Source of the DNA: Colwellia sp.
GTDB lineage: Bacteria > Pseudomonadota > Gammaproteobacteria > Enterobacterales > Alteromonadaceae
DNA: 45,431 nucleotides
Assembly: GCA_016765685.1 (NCBI GenBank)
Contig: JAESPR010000008.1
Coordinates: 1 to 45,431 of the forward strand
Reading direction: 5' to 3'
A program made the translations under genes and the position numbers. The number at the start of each line of letters is the position of its first letter. Position 1 is the first letter of the stretch. Shown in pieces: positions 25,701-34,803 of the stretch. Under the pieces are notes generated by a model. The model made no database searches and was not told the origin of the DNA. It saw nothing but the letters and a program-made list of their open reading frames with translations.

Positions 25701-26853
25701 CGCCAGAGCAACCTAAACCGTCAGCAGTATTAATATCAAAGACTAACCATTGATTAACCGCGCCGGGAAACTCATCATCGGCAACAGCATCACCTTCAGT
25801 GACCGAATCCATACGGCGTAGAGTTTTATCTTTAGTGCTCCAGTCAGCGTTATTAACATCTGTCCAAGCACTACCGGGATCTTCACCAATGCGCCCTAGA
25901 CTATCAACAATAACGCCATCTTTAACTAAAACGATAACATCGTCACCATTAAAAAAGGTTACTGTTGAAATAGCACCACTGTCTGGAAATTGAAACTGTG
26001 CCTCGGCATTTTCGTTATAAACCACATAACTTGCACCTGCGGCAAGTATACCGGTGAGTTCAATTTTACGATCTGCATGTTCTATATCGCTGCCATTAGA
26101 ATACATTGCTAATTTATAAACACCTGCTCCCATGTCAACATCTGTACTGCCAATATTGGTGATTTCGATAGCTTTGTTATTACTACTACCTTCTACATAT
26201 TCAGTGATCAACAAGGTATTGTCACTACCTGTATCACCGCCACCAGTATCTCCACAAGCTGCTTCGCCTGAGCATCCTAATCCATCAGCAGTATTTTGAT
26301 CAAATACAGCCCATTCGTTGTTATCTCCAGGAAAGGCATCATCGGCTACAGCATCACCCGTAGTAATACTATTTAAACGTCGCAGCGTTTTTTCTTTAGT
26401 ACTAAAATCAGCATTGTTAGGATCAGTCCAAGCACTGCCAGGATCTTCACCAATGCGACCAAGGCTATCGACGATAATGCCATTTTTAACCAAAACAATA
26501 ACATCGTCGCCATTAAAAAAAGTCACTGTTGATTCAGCGCCACTATCTGGAAATTGAAATTGAGCTTCAGCGTTGGCGTTATAAACCACATAACTTGCGC
26601 CTGCGGCTAAAATGCCAGTCAAGTCAATTTTGCGATCGGGATGTTCAGTATCACTACCATTAGAATACATTGCCAATTTATAAACTTCCGCGCCCATATC
26701 CACATCGGCAGAGCCTAAATTGGTAATTTCTAATGCCTTGTTATTGCTACTACCTTCTACATATTCTGTAATAATGATCTCTGCCATCGCCGAAGCGGGC
26801 AGTAAACAGGCTAAAGTACCTGCAAGAAGTGCCTTACTAAAAGGTGCTTTCAT
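22798..26853 (-). CDS. Secreted nuclease: five lamin-tail domains, endonuclease I-type domain and GlyGly-CTERM anchor
   Basis: Counting from ATG 26853 (AGGAATA site; an upstream TTG at 26871 would add six residues), the 1351-residue protein has a signal peptide ending ASAMA. Five lamin-tail (LTD) repeats start near 26, 214, 401, 588 and 776. Each has ITEYVEGS.SNKA.E, FFNGDD.IVL, (K/N)KTLRR and NTADGLGC. A nuclease domain (about 970-1230) has the His-Me-finger-like NREHVWAKSHGFP and TDAHHLRPADWSMN, as in endonuclease I/ExeS-type DNases and RNases. An Ig/PKD-like segment precedes GGSFGWLLLLLLPLIN-LRSKK, a GlyGly-CTERM signal processed by rhombosortase after type II secretion. A likely function is scavenging extracellular DNA for phosphate or carbon. 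Five LTDs is unusually many. Confidence 0.85.
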   Translation of the reverse strand: MKAPFSKALLAGTLACLLPASAMAEIIITEYVEGSSNNKALEITNLGSADVDMGAEVYKLAMYSNGSDTEHPDRKIDLTGILAAGASYVVYNANAEAQFQFPDSGAESTVTFFNGDDVIVLVKNGIIVDSLGRIGEDPGSAWTDPNNADFSTKEKTLRRLNSITTGDAVADDAFPGDNNEWAVFDQNTADGLGCSGEAACGDTGGGDTGSDNTLLITEYVEGSSNNKAIEITNIGSTDVDMGAGVYKLAMYSNGSDIEHADRKIELTGILAAGASYVVYNENAEAQFQFPDSGAISTVTFFNGDDVIVLVKDGVIVDSLGRIGEDPGSAWTDVNNADWSTKDKTLRRMDSVTEGDAVADDEFPGAVNQWLVFDINTADGLGCSGEVACGSDNGGGETNTENIMITEYVEGSGSNKAVEISNMGSAAVDLGAGNYKLALFGNGSEVEHETRKILFTGTLEAGQSFVVYNESADAEFQFPDQGAPSELTFFNGDDAIVLTRDGVVIDSFGRVGEDPGSEWTDPNNADWSTKDKTLRRMSTVASGDAINNDAFPGSPNQWLAFDINTADGLGCPGESACGSTGGETSAENIFITEYVEGSSNNKAIEISNMGTEPVDMGAKGYKLAMFSNGSTVEHETRKIELTGILEVGASFVVYNANAAPEFQFPEQGAPSELTFFNGNDTIVLSANGVIIDSFGRIGEDPGSDGWLDPNDASFASKEKTLRRKASITTGDMVADDAFPGAVNPWLAFAANTADGLGCPGEGACDTGPAPEPVENFVLITEYVEGSASNKAIELSNIGSADVDLFEMGYRLAAYNNGFNFVSNSLNLFGILVPGSSIVIYNRDAEAQFTKEAPAGIGSNITFFNGDDAIVLTLNGTIVDSIGQVGFRPNQQWTDPNDPNFGTQNKTLRRKASVTVGDHIANNAFPGAVNEWLSFDIDTADGLGCMSETSCTGAEPQPIASVGGGVTIGTCINCPEISKVANADVFNEASYYETAFAAAPADLANVLNELISAKHVPLTYSQVWSVLTFSDEDPNNSDNVIELYTGNSIAKSGNGSGANANNQDSWNREHVWAKSHGFPETYQLGYTDAHHLRPADWSMNTLRSNLDFDNGGDPVEESPENFKDGDSWEPRNEVKGDVARMMFYMATRYNGASSDRTPDLVLVDQTGTSTATVDGKATFGKLCSLWEWHNADPVDSREMSRNNVVYEYQGNRNPFIDNPEWGNDIFGEACRPHTPPVINIEGPTIVSENSVVSISASGSFDPDGDSLSYQWVQLSRELIYFEFDVETLTFTAPEVSSDTPIKFQLTITDGEFEVTETFSLVVEDKSSGGVGGSFGWLLLLLLPLINLRSKKQA

Positions 26854-26967
26854 AATAATTATTCCTATCAATGAGCATTTTGCTCAGGTCTATTTATTTT
26901 TAATTTTATCGTTGAAACTGCCTTACTTGATACCAAATAAGACAGTAACAGTGAGCTTTATCAGTAA

Positions 26968-29900
26968 TTAGAAGCTGTATCTAACCCCTACTTTGATCTG
27001 CCAAGTTGACGAAGACTCTATACCTGCATAGTTACGTACATCGTAACCTCTAAAGCTACGCTGTAGCTGGTATTTACCATCGTCAGATAAACCAGCAAAG
27101 TCATAAATAGCTTTAGGATAACGAGCATTACGCTCTTCGCCCCAATCGCTATTTAATAAATTCGCTAAGTTGTCTATGGTGAAATATAACTGCCCTTTAT
27201 GGCCTTTACTAAAACCTGGGATTTCTTGTTTAATACTTAAATCTAATTCAGTAACCCAAGGTTGAGTTGCCGCGCCTCTATCTAAGATACAACCACAAGC
27301 ATCAATGCCTGCTTGGCCTAAAATAGTAGATAATTCATCCCAACTCACCGCACCGTTTGCGGTCCAATCAACATTAGGATCGTCGGCTCCGCTAGGTATG
27401 TAAGGTAAATAAGGGCTGAAGGTGTTAAATGAAGGTTGATCACCTAAATCGCTGTCTCTAAAGAAGCCCATTAACCAACTCAAAGGTCGACCAGAACGGC
27501 GCTCAAAATATAAGTTGATGTTGGTATCATAACCTTCAAATAATTCCGTTTTATAAGCTAGATTAACTTTAAAACTATGCTCAATTTCATAATAACCTCT
27601 GCCAACTTGAGTTTGGTTACGATTGACGGTAATGGTATTTGAGTAGTTACTGCTGTTACGAGAGTTGGTACCACCGGTATTTTCGGTAACATCTTGGTAA
27701 GCATAACTGGCAGACATGCTAATGCCGTTATCCCAAATTTTAGATAATGATGTTGTTAAAAGAATACTGCGGCCATCGTTATCGGCATTGGTTAATTCAA
27801 TATCATAATTATCTTCAAAATCAGTACCTGCATAAATACTACTTTGAATGATGCGTTGACCATCAGCAGCATAATTGATACTGCCATTTTCATCTAAAGG
27901 ATTTCTTGAACTGTCTTTCCAAACCGGTTCGTTTTGTTTCTTCTTGTAAGTTAACTCGGTAGTCCAAGCAAAATTATCACCTAACACTGGAATGTTGAAA
28001 ATGTAATCCGCAGCTATTTGCATACGCCAATCTGAAGGCAAAATAAAATCAGGGTCAATATAGCTTGTGCTGCCAGCGCCAGGTATCAATGAGTCCTGAA
28101 TTGATTGTGGTACTTGAGTAAAGTCGACCGAAGTGCCATTGGCATAATAATCGTTTATAACACTCGATTGCGCTGAAACATAAGTAATGCCATCCGCAGT
28201 GAATGGCCCATTAAACCATACGTTTGGAATACCACCAGAGAAACGGCCAATACCACCACGCACGGTTAATTGACTATTGGCATACCACTTCAAACTAATT
28301 CTTGGCATAAAAATGTCTAAACCATCGAGATTTTCTTGATTAGAAAAACCATAGGTGTCAAGAAAATTAGTATTTAAAGTCGGCTTATCATCCGTATTAA
28401 TACGCTCATAACGTATACCTGCACTAACTTCTATATCGTCGGTCAGGTAAAAAGTATCTTCTGCGTATAAAACTGTGGTGTAACGTACATTATCATAAGC
28501 GGTATCAGCAGAATTATTGGTATACGCGTTGCCATAGCTGAAATCATAATTACCTATGTTGCGATTTTTAAACATCTCAAAGTTGTCAAAATTCCATGAC
28601 CCCTGAGAATTTGGCGCAAATAAGTTGTAAAGATTTAAACGCTCAATTTCAAAACCAAAGTTGATATCATGCTCACCGTATAAATAAGAGGCATCAAAAT
28701 TGATTTTAAGGTTTTTATTTTGAGACTCATTGGCTTGACGAAATGAGTCTGTACCAAAGTCTATCGACGGTGAGCGGCTACCAGCGGTATTCACACTAAC
28801 ACTACCAAAGTCTGAATTGGTATCTGAGGTACTTTTAACATCTTTTAATGCCATACCAAATTCAGTGGTAAAATTATCACTCCAATCTGAATAAAGTTTA
28901 AAGGAAATGTTACTGGTTTTGGTACGATAGGTATAAACACTTGAGGCTAAATTAAGGGAACGGCCACCAGCACTAAAATTACGAACATCTTTATTGTCTT
29001 GGTTCTGATAAGTAAAAGCTAAGCGATGGTTATCATTAATATTCCAATCAAGTTTGAGCAACCATTTAGTATCCGCGTCTTTAGGATTACCAAACAAAGA
29101 ATCGGTAATACCATAGGTATCAGTTAAAATTTGGTTAAACTCATCAAACTCAGCTTGAGTAATATCATATTCGTTACCGGCACCACTGCCTTCAAAGCCT
29201 TGATCAAATTTAAGCTCTTCACCCCAATCTTCGTAATTTACAAAGAAAAACAGTTTATCTTTGATAATTGGACCACCAACGGAAAGACCAAAGCTGCTAC
29301 TTGAAGTAATAGAGTCTGCTTCATTGATTTCATAGGTACGGTTAAAGTCGTCATCAAGTACAGGGCTACCATCTGCAAATACTTGAGAGATATTTTTCCC
29401 TTTACCCGCGAGACTGGGGTCAGTCATTTCATAAAACGTTGTACCATGAAATTCATTAGTACCCGATTTAGTCACCGCGTTGATTGAACCGCCATCAAAG
29501 CCGCCTTTTTTTACTGAAAAAGGCACCACAGAAACGGAAATTTGTGCAATGGAGTCTAACGAAATAGGTGGTTGAGAAGTTGGGTACCCGCCGTAGTTAA
29601 GACCAAAATCATCATTTTGACCAATACCATCAACGGTAATACTGTTACTTCTAGGGTTACTACCCGCAAAGGTAAGGTTACCATTACCACTTAAATTTGC
29701 TAATGGATTAAGACGAGCAATATCTTTCATATCACGGTTAAGACTGGGCATATTATCAATCATATCTTGCCCAAATGTACTCGTTGAGCCAGTTGCTTCA
29801 AGAAACCGTCGACCAGTGACTGAAATACGTTCAATATCGACTTGTTCTAATTGGCGTACTAAACGAAAAGTATCACCTAATTGTAGAAAGATATTATTAA

Positions 29901-30183
29901 GTTGCGCATCTTGAAATTGGTCTGAGTCGATAACAACTTGATAAGGCCCACCTACTCGTAGACCTTTACCAATAAAGGTACCGGTTGAGTTAGTGATAAA
30001 TTCATTAACAGTACCACTAGGCATATGTTTAACAAGAATTTTTACATTTTCAGCAGGATTTCCTTCCGGACCGGTGATCTTTCCTCGTATCGCTGAAGAT
30101 GTATCAGCAGCATAAGTGCTACTTATAGCACTAAGCGATATCAATACCGCTGCAGCTACACGTTTAAGTTTATAGTTTTTCAT
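26968..30183 (-). CDS. Oar-like TonB-dependent outer-membrane receptor
   Basis: A signal peptide (cut after STYAA) is followed by a carboxypeptidase-regulatory-like beta-sandwich (about 27-110; IRGKITGPEGNPAENVKI). A plug domain then carries ISVTGRRF and ARLNPLANLSGNG.LTFAGSNPRSNSITVDGIGQND. A beta-barrel runs to the terminal phenylalanine (KVGVRYSF). The 1071-residue length and the regulatory-like domain fit the Oar group of TonB-dependent receptors, which bring in large substrates such as peptides or glycans with TonB-ExbBD energy. No substrate-specific partner is adjacent. The secreted nuclease gene follows 114 bases downstream on the same strand, so uptake of nuclease products is a possible but unsupported link. 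Confidence 0.88.
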   Translation of the reverse strand: MKNYKLKRVAAAVLISLSAISSTYAADTSSAIRGKITGPEGNPAENVKILVKHMPSGTVNEFITNSTGTFIGKGLRVGGPYQVVIDSDQFQDAQLNNIFLQLGDTFRLVRQLEQVDIERISVTGRRFLEATGSTSTFGQDMIDNMPSLNRDMKDIARLNPLANLSGNGNLTFAGSNPRSNSITVDGIGQNDDFGLNYGGYPTSQPPISLDSIAQISVSVVPFSVKKGGFDGGSINAVTKSGTNEFHGTTFYEMTDPSLAGKGKNISQVFADGSPVLDDDFNRTYEINEADSITSSSSFGLSVGGPIIKDKLFFFVNYEDWGEELKFDQGFEGSGAGNEYDITQAEFDEFNQILTDTYGITDSLFGNPKDADTKWLLKLDWNINDNHRLAFTYQNQDNKDVRNFSAGGRSLNLASSVYTYRTKTSNISFKLYSDWSDNFTTEFGMALKDVKSTSDTNSDFGSVSVNTAGSRSPSIDFGTDSFRQANESQNKNLKINFDASYLYGEHDINFGFEIERLNLYNLFAPNSQGSWNFDNFEMFKNRNIGNYDFSYGNAYTNNSADTAYDNVRYTTVLYAEDTFYLTDDIEVSAGIRYERINTDDKPTLNTNFLDTYGFSNQENLDGLDIFMPRISLKWYANSQLTVRGGIGRFSGGIPNVWFNGPFTADGITYVSAQSSVINDYYANGTSVDFTQVPQSIQDSLIPGAGSTSYIDPDFILPSDWRMQIAADYIFNIPVLGDNFAWTTELTYKKKQNEPVWKDSSRNPLDENGSINYAADGQRIIQSSIYAGTDFEDNYDIELTNADNDGRSILLTTSLSKIWDNGISMSASYAYQDVTENTGGTNSRNSSNYSNTITVNRNQTQVGRGYYEIEHSFKVNLAYKTELFEGYDTNINLYFERRSGRPLSWLMGFFRDSDLGDQPSFNTFSPYLPYIPSGADDPNVDWTANGAVSWDELSTILGQAGIDACGCILDRGAATQPWVTELDLSIKQEIPGFSKGHKGQLYFTIDNLANLLNSDWGEERNARYPKAIYDFAGLSDDGKYQLQRSFRGYDVRNYAGIESSSTWQIKVGVRYSF

Positions 30184-30828
30184 CCAAGTACCTTTATATT
30201 CACAAAATTATAGTGACTTAACAGTATTTTCTGTTTTCTACCGTAAACGATTCTAAATACGAGCTTTAGCGCCTTTGGTTAAAAAGCCATTCGTATTTAA
30301 AATCGAAAATAATTTGATTTTTTATTTTTATATGATCATTAATTAAAAGTAATATTGACGAGATATAAGTGATGATTACCATCACCAAAATTATTCTTTG
30401 GCAACTCAATAACCACAACTTCCCATCAAAAAATCAAGGTAACAATATCATGACCATTTAGTCAGGAAATTGCAAGACATAATAACCAAATGAAATCAAT
30501 AGGATAGAATTAATTTATTTAATTTTTCTATATAAACACGAAATACGGCCTATACCAACGAATAAAGTTAGTAATTAGCCAAATCAAAAACGAAACATCA
30601 CATTAACAATAATAAGCGATAGAAAATTAGTATAAACACATAAAAATTAATGTGTTACATTAAATAAAGCGTATACGAAGGATAAATAAAAATATTGCGC
30701 TGCTTGCGAGTTTACATTCTAAATCACCATATACCTAACCAAATAGTCATATTTACCTCGTGATGATTTTGTTTTTAATAACTGATTTCTTATTCTATCC
30801 ATACGAGATTTAGACTTTTCATCTATCC
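30184..30828. other. Long AT-rich upstream region of the TonB receptor gene
   Basis: Over 600 bases without a gene. Two dyads are visible: AAATACGA (30255-30262) with TCGTATTT (30291-30298) in the probable leader, and GTGATG-ATTAC-CATCAC at 30369-30385. Either could be a regulator site or leader structure. I see no protein or RNA gene that I can support in the rest. Confidence 0.45.
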
Positions 30829-30864
30829 AAAAAAAAAGGCCTTTGTCGTTTAACAAAAGCCTTT
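30829..30864 (-). terminator. Rho-independent terminator serving recA
   Basis: AAAGGC (30835-30840) pairs with GCCTTT (30859-30864), with a further TTTGT/ACAAA stem inside. On the minus strand nine T follow the stem. It lies about 340 bases after the recA stop because a miniature element is inserted between them. Confidence 0.85.
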
Positions 30865-30884
30865 ATTATTTCGATAAATCACAT

Positions 30885-31200
30885 ATATACCCAAGCGACT
30901 TCAAAATGCTTGTTCAGGACTGCTGAGCAATTAATAATCAAGGCGCATCTTTTTATTAATGGTTGTTCAGGACAATATGCTCCTGCATTGTCCATATAAG
31001 TCACATCCATGTGACGTCCTTAAAAACAGATGCAACGACGAGTATGATTTACTCAGAAGTCCTCTACGGGTTGGTTTAGAAACGTTTTATGCTACGTTAT
31101 TGATTTTGACAAGGGAATAACCATTCTCTACAATCAATGCCTTGCCTAATACGTTTCTAATTCCAACTGAATCATGCAGTTTGAAGTGGTTTGGGTATAT
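30885..31200. mobile_element. Miniature inverted-repeat element (about 316 bp) between recA and its terminator
   Basis: The left end ATATACCCAAGCGACTTCA... (30885-30909) and the right end (31176-31200) are inverted repeats matching at 22 of 25 positions. No ORF for a transposase lies between. TATACCCAA/CTTCAA ends are, from memory, frequent in non-autonomous elements of Alteromonadales and Vibrionales. The right end stops 1 base before the recA stop codon. A TA target duplication is possible but not provable here. The interior includes one copy of the two-hairpin repeat. Confidence 0.75.
30970..31015. repeat. Two-hairpin dispersed repeat, copy A (inside the miniature element)
   Basis: Hairpin 1 is GGACAAT (30970-30976) with ATTGTCC (30987-30993), loop containing GCTCCTGC. 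Hairpin 2 is GTCACA (31000-31005), loop TCCA, TGTGAC (31010-31015). The link ends in ATAA, as in copies B and C. Confidence 0.7.
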
Positions 31201-31201
31201 C

Positions 31202-32230
31202 TTATACTGATGTTTCTACTTCTTTCTCTTTCACAACATCTTCTTTGCTTAAAAACATTGTACGCAATTTAGTATCTACATCCTTAGCCATTTCCGGATG
31301 CTCTTCTAAGTATTTTGCTGCATTCGCTTTACCTTGACCAATACGTTCACCATTACAGCTATACCAAGCACCGGCTTTTTCAACAAAACCATTTTTAACG
31401 CCTAAGTCAATTAATTCGCCTAAATTATTGATACCTTGGCCGTAAAGAATTTGGAATTCAGCTTGTTTAAAAGGTGGCGCTATTTTGTTTTTAACTACTT
31501 TTACTCGGGTTTCATTGCCAATAATTTCATCGCCATTTTTTACAGCGCCAATACGACGAATATCTAATCTAACTGAGGCATAAAATTTTAAGGCATTACC
31601 ACCCGTGGTGGTTTCTGGATTACCAAACATTACCCCAATTTTCATCCGTATTTGGTTAATGAAAATTAACATAGTGTTGGATTTTTTTAAGTTGCCTGTC
31701 ATTTTGCGCATTGCTTGACTCATCATACGGGCAGCTAAACCCATATGAGAATCTCCAATATCCCCTTCTATCTCAGCTTTTGGGGTTAAGGCAGCGACAG
31801 AGTCGACAACAATAACATCTACGGCACCAGATCTTGTTAACATGTCACAAATCTCTAATGCTTGTTCACCTGTATCGGGTTGTGAAATTAATAGTTCATT
31901 AATATTTACTCCCAATTTTTCTGCATAAACTGGATCAAGCGCGTGCTCTGCATCTATAAAGGCACATGTTTTTCCATTGCGTTGTGCTTCAGCAATAACT
32001 TCAAGTGTTAAGGTGGTTTTTCCACTAGACTCTGGACCATAGACTTCAACAATACGCCCCAGTGGTAATCCACCTGCTCCTAACGCAATATCTAAACCTA
32101 AAGATCCTGTCGAAATAGTTTCTATGTCCATAGTATTATTATCGCCAAGCTTCATTATTGAACCTTTACCAAATTGACGTTCTATTTGGCTTAACGCTGC
32201 TGCTAGTGCTTTTTCTTTATCATCTTTCAT
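31202..32230 (-). CDS. recA: Recombinase RecA
   Basis: A canonical 342-residue RecA beginning [29 protein letters not shown]. It has Walker [10 protein letters not shown], the VDSVAAL Walker B region and the DNA-binding loop with [30 protein letters not shown] 32230 has GGAG seven bases upstream and is chosen over a GTG at 32242. It forms the strand-exchange filament and triggers LexA self-cleavage. The promoter has an embedded SOS box, so it is DNA-damage induced. Downstream recX is not present. A miniature element and terminator follow instead. Confidence 0.99.
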   Translation of the reverse strand: MKDDKEKALAAALSQIERQFGKGSIMKLGDNNTMDIETISTGSLGLDIALGAGGLPLGRIVEVYGPESSGKTTLTLEVIAEAQRNGKTCAFIDAEHALDPVYAEKLGVNINELLISQPDTGEQALEICDMLTRSGAVDVIVVDSVAALTPKAEIEGDIGDSHMGLAARMMSQAMRKMTGNLKKSNTMLIFINQIRMKIGVMFGNPETTTGGNALKFYASVRLDIRRIGAVKNGDEIIGNETRVKVVKNKIAPPFKQAEFQILYGQGINNLGELIDLGVKNGFVEKAGAWYSCNGERIGQGKANAAKYLEEHPEMAKDVDTKLRTMFLSKEDVVKEKEVETSV

Positions 32231-32276
32231 TACTTGCTCCACGAATATTTAGGGGTTATTTCGTTTTGATAAAGCA

Positions 32277-32304
32277 AGTATACTGTATAGTCGTACAGTA
32301 TCAA
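32277..32304 (-). promoter_or_regulatory. recA promoter with embedded LexA (SOS) box
   Basis: On the minus strand TTGATA (32299-32304) and TATACT (32277-32282) are separated by 16 bases. Between and overlapping them, 32281-32300 reads TACTGTA...TACAGTA, the CTGT-N8-ACAG LexA site with both extended ends matching consensus. The -10 element lies 46 bases from the ATG. LexA binding would block RNA polymerase directly. Confidence 0.92.
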
Positions 32305-32424
32305 GGTTTTTTATAATATTTTTTATCTTATGAAGAAAACCTAACAGGTGATACTTTTTATTGGTTGATATTAAATAAGTTTTTACTATTTGATAACTTA
32401 AATAAAAACACTACAAAAAAGTTA

Positions 32425-34647
32425 TCAATCAATGTTCAAGGTAATATCGAGAGGTTTTCCGACTGTAGATTCAAGCCAAGGCTCAGGTTTGTGAATATAA
32501 TAACCTTGGCCATAATCAACGCCCATTTCAGTAAGCATTATCTCAATTTCAGCACTTTCTACAAACTCAGCAACTACTTTTTTCTTCATCGCCGTCGCAG
32601 TACGTTTAATATTTTCGACAAAGATCCTATTGACCTCATTAGTATCCATATCTCGAACAAACACACCATCTATTTTAATAAAAGCCACGGGTAACTGCTG
32701 TAAATATCTAAAAGACGATAAACCACTACCAAAATCATCTAATGAAAAGCAACAACCAAATTCCCGCATTTGGTTCATAAAATGTAGTGCTGATTTTAAA
32801 TGGCTAATCGCATATGTTTCCGTCACTTCAAAACATATGCGCTCAGGAGCTATTTTATATCGCTCAAACAAAACCACAACTTGATCATAAATATCACGAT
32901 CCGCAATGGTTAAACCTGACAAGTTAATACTGTAAATTGTTTCGTTGTCATAGTGTTCTAATGACATTAACTGAAAAGTTTTTTCAATAACCCAACAATC
33001 AATTTGTTTGATCTGGCTGTATTTCTCAGCTGCTGGAATAAAATTATTAGGAGAAATAATGTTTCCTTGTTTAGATTTTATTCTCACTAAAACTTCATAA
33101 TGAGAATATTTTTCTCCGGTTAATGACTTTATTTTTTGCCTGTACAAAAGGAATCTATCTTCTTTAAACGCTTGAGTAATATCGTGCAGCACTTCCATTT
33201 CGTTAGCATGCTGAATAAGCTGCTCATCATCACTTTGATATATTTGCACGCGGTTACGCCCTTTTTCTTTTGCTAACCGAACGGCTCGCCCTAAAGAAAG
33301 AAAGACCTGAGCGGTATCAAAAATTGATAAATCAAGACTAACAACCCCAATGCTTACCGTAATATTGTGCTCTTGTTTAAGCTCTCCCAGCTGTATTTTT
33401 TGGAATAAAAGACGAATTTCATGTGCAACTTCTTTGGCTTCATTAAAAGCCAAAGAAGACAATAATACCGCAAACTCATCATTGCCTAAACGGCTAACAA
33501 TCGCATCATCAGGTAAAAAATCTTTCAAATCTATGGACGCTATATTTAAAAACCTATCTCCTACAGCGTAACCAAAACTATTGTTAATCACTTGAAATTT
33601 ATCAATATCAATATGAAAGGCAACGCCAACGTTTATTTTATTATTACCACGAATATGCTCACTTAGTTTCCTATCGAAATACGCCCTATTGGCTAGGCCT
33701 GTGAGTTGATCATGATTATCAACATAAGCCAGTGCTTGCTTCATTTGTAAATGCCTAAAATATCTTAACTTTTGACTTCGATAGAAAACATAAATAATTA
33801 AGCTCAGCAGCAACCAAATGACCACAGCCTTTATTAAGCCCTGTTGGTATAAATTACGACTATATTTTGGCTCTAACCTTATTGCTAATTGCCATCGTGT
33901 ATTAGGCAATGTTTTAATAAAGCTAAGACTAGCAAGTTCTTCATCATTTAATAGCATTGAAGAATATTTTAAATTGCCATGCTCTGTGGTTAGCTCAACT
34001 TCACCCACATGATCAGAGCGCATTAAGAATAGTTGCTGATGGGGTAATTGAAATTTTTCAAGTAAATTGATCAACACATCAGGGTTAAAAGCGACAAAAA
34101 AATAACTACCATCGCTATTGTTTGTTGATAAAGGTTGTAACAAATCAAAATGCAGACCTTTTTCACTTCGGTGTAGGAATAATTGTTTTTGCAAACCTAA
34201 TGTTACTGTTGACGCTATTTCTACTTCACAGTCGGGTAAAAAATCACCGGTAATGTGTTTTAAACTCCCAACGCCATGTTTATCAATAAGCGCAAATAAT
34301 CGAGTATTATCAATATTCTCTCGTAAGTCATTGAGTATTTGCATATATGCGTTAACGGAAGCTTTACTGCCCGATTTGTGTAATATCTCTAATTCCTTTA
34401 GATGTTTTTGCTGAAACAAATCTATTTCTAAACGAAGCTGAGAAAAATACTCTTGGAAATCTGAAATAATTCGCTCGGTAACTGAATCCATTAACGATTC
34501 TTGGTAGCGTTGATGAATTTTACTTGCAGAAAAACTTTGCCACATAAGTAATGCCAAAATCAGGAAGCTAGTGAGAATAACGACGCTTTTTAATGCGTAC
34601 AGCGTTCTACGGCTAGGCTGTGTAATGAGAGCGTTATTTAGATTCAA
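32425..34647 (-). CDS. Membrane-bound GGDEF-EAL cyclic-di-GMP signalling protein
   Basis: The 740-residue protein has a membrane segment (about 19-40), a periplasmic sensor region (about 40-265), a second membrane segment (VVIWLLLSLIIYVFYR), a GGDEF domain (about 305-470) and an EAL domain (about 485-735). The GGDEF motif reads GNDEF and no RxxD inhibitory site is visible, so diguanylate cyclase activity is doubtful. EAL reads EVL, but the metal and substrate residues in INLSG, FEVTETYA, LDDFGSG, IKIDG and VAEFVES are kept, so phosphodiesterase function is likely. CsrD-type regulators share this layout. The start is a TTG at 34647 overlapping the stop of a short leader ORF, with no Shine-Dalgarno of its own, suggesting translational coupling. 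Confidence 0.85.
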   Translation of the reverse strand: MNLNNALITQPSRRTLYALKSVVILTSFLILALLMWQSFSASKIHQRYQESLMDSVTERIISDFQEYFSQLRLEIDLFQQKHLKELEILHKSGSKASVNAYMQILNDLRENIDNTRLFALIDKHGVGSLKHITGDFLPDCEVEIASTVTLGLQKQLFLHRSEKGLHFDLLQPLSTNNSDGSYFFVAFNPDVLINLLEKFQLPHQQLFLMRSDHVGEVELTTEHGNLKYSSMLLNDEELASLSFIKTLPNTRWQLAIRLEPKYSRNLYQQGLIKAVVIWLLLSLIIYVFYRSQKLRYFRHLQMKQALAYVDNHDQLTGLANRAYFDRKLSEHIRGNNKINVGVAFHIDIDKFQVINNSFGYAVGDRFLNIASIDLKDFLPDDAIVSRLGNDEFAVLLSSLAFNEAKEVAHEIRLLFQKIQLGELKQEHNITVSIGVVSLDLSIFDTAQVFLSLGRAVRLAKEKGRNRVQIYQSDDEQLIQHANEMEVLHDITQAFKEDRFLLYRQKIKSLTGEKYSHYEVLVRIKSKQGNIISPNNFIPAAEKYSQIKQIDCWVIEKTFQLMSLEHYDNETIYSINLSGLTIADRDIYDQVVVLFERYKIAPERICFEVTETYAISHLKSALHFMNQMREFGCCFSLDDFGSGLSSFRYLQQLPVAFIKIDGVFVRDMDTNEVNRIFVENIKRTATAMKKKVVAEFVESAEIEIMLTEMGVDYGQGYYIHKPEPWLESTVGKPLDITLNID

Positions 34648-34754
34648 TCAACATCCGCAAAATTTTTATTGTCACTAAAGTGTAGCAGTAGTTGCTTATT
34701 TAGCCATGAATAATATTGTGAAAAAGTAAGATTTGAACTTCTTCCTTGTGGCAT
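34644..34754 (-). CDS. Short leader ORF (36 codons) coupled to the GGDEF-EAL gene
   Basis: ATG 34754 is preceded by AAGGTG at good spacing and opens a 36-residue hydrophilic peptide ([20 protein letters not shown] and onwards, ending NFADVD). Its TGA overlaps the TTG start of the GGDEF-EAL gene. It resembles no protein I know. It may exist only to couple translation, or may be the true N-terminus if a sequencing frameshift is present. It lies in the 50 bases before the divergent mutS start. Confidence 0.45.
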   Translation of the reverse strand: MPQGRSSNLTFSQYYSWLNKQLLLHFSDNKNFADVD

Positions 34755-34803
34755 AATCACCTTAGCATGCACAATAAATAACAATAAGATTTTTAGTACC
34801 TCA

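Noticed and set aside
24467-26557. Series of plus-strand ORFs opposite the nuclease gene
   Set aside because: They recur with the same spacing as the lamin-tail repeats and have Ser/Pro/Leu-rich, family-free sequences, so they are antisense shadows of the repeats.
22798-26853. Possible CRISPR-like array from the regularly spaced repeats
   Set aside because: The repeats are about 560 bp coding units that translate as protein domains. No short direct repeats with unique spacers are present.
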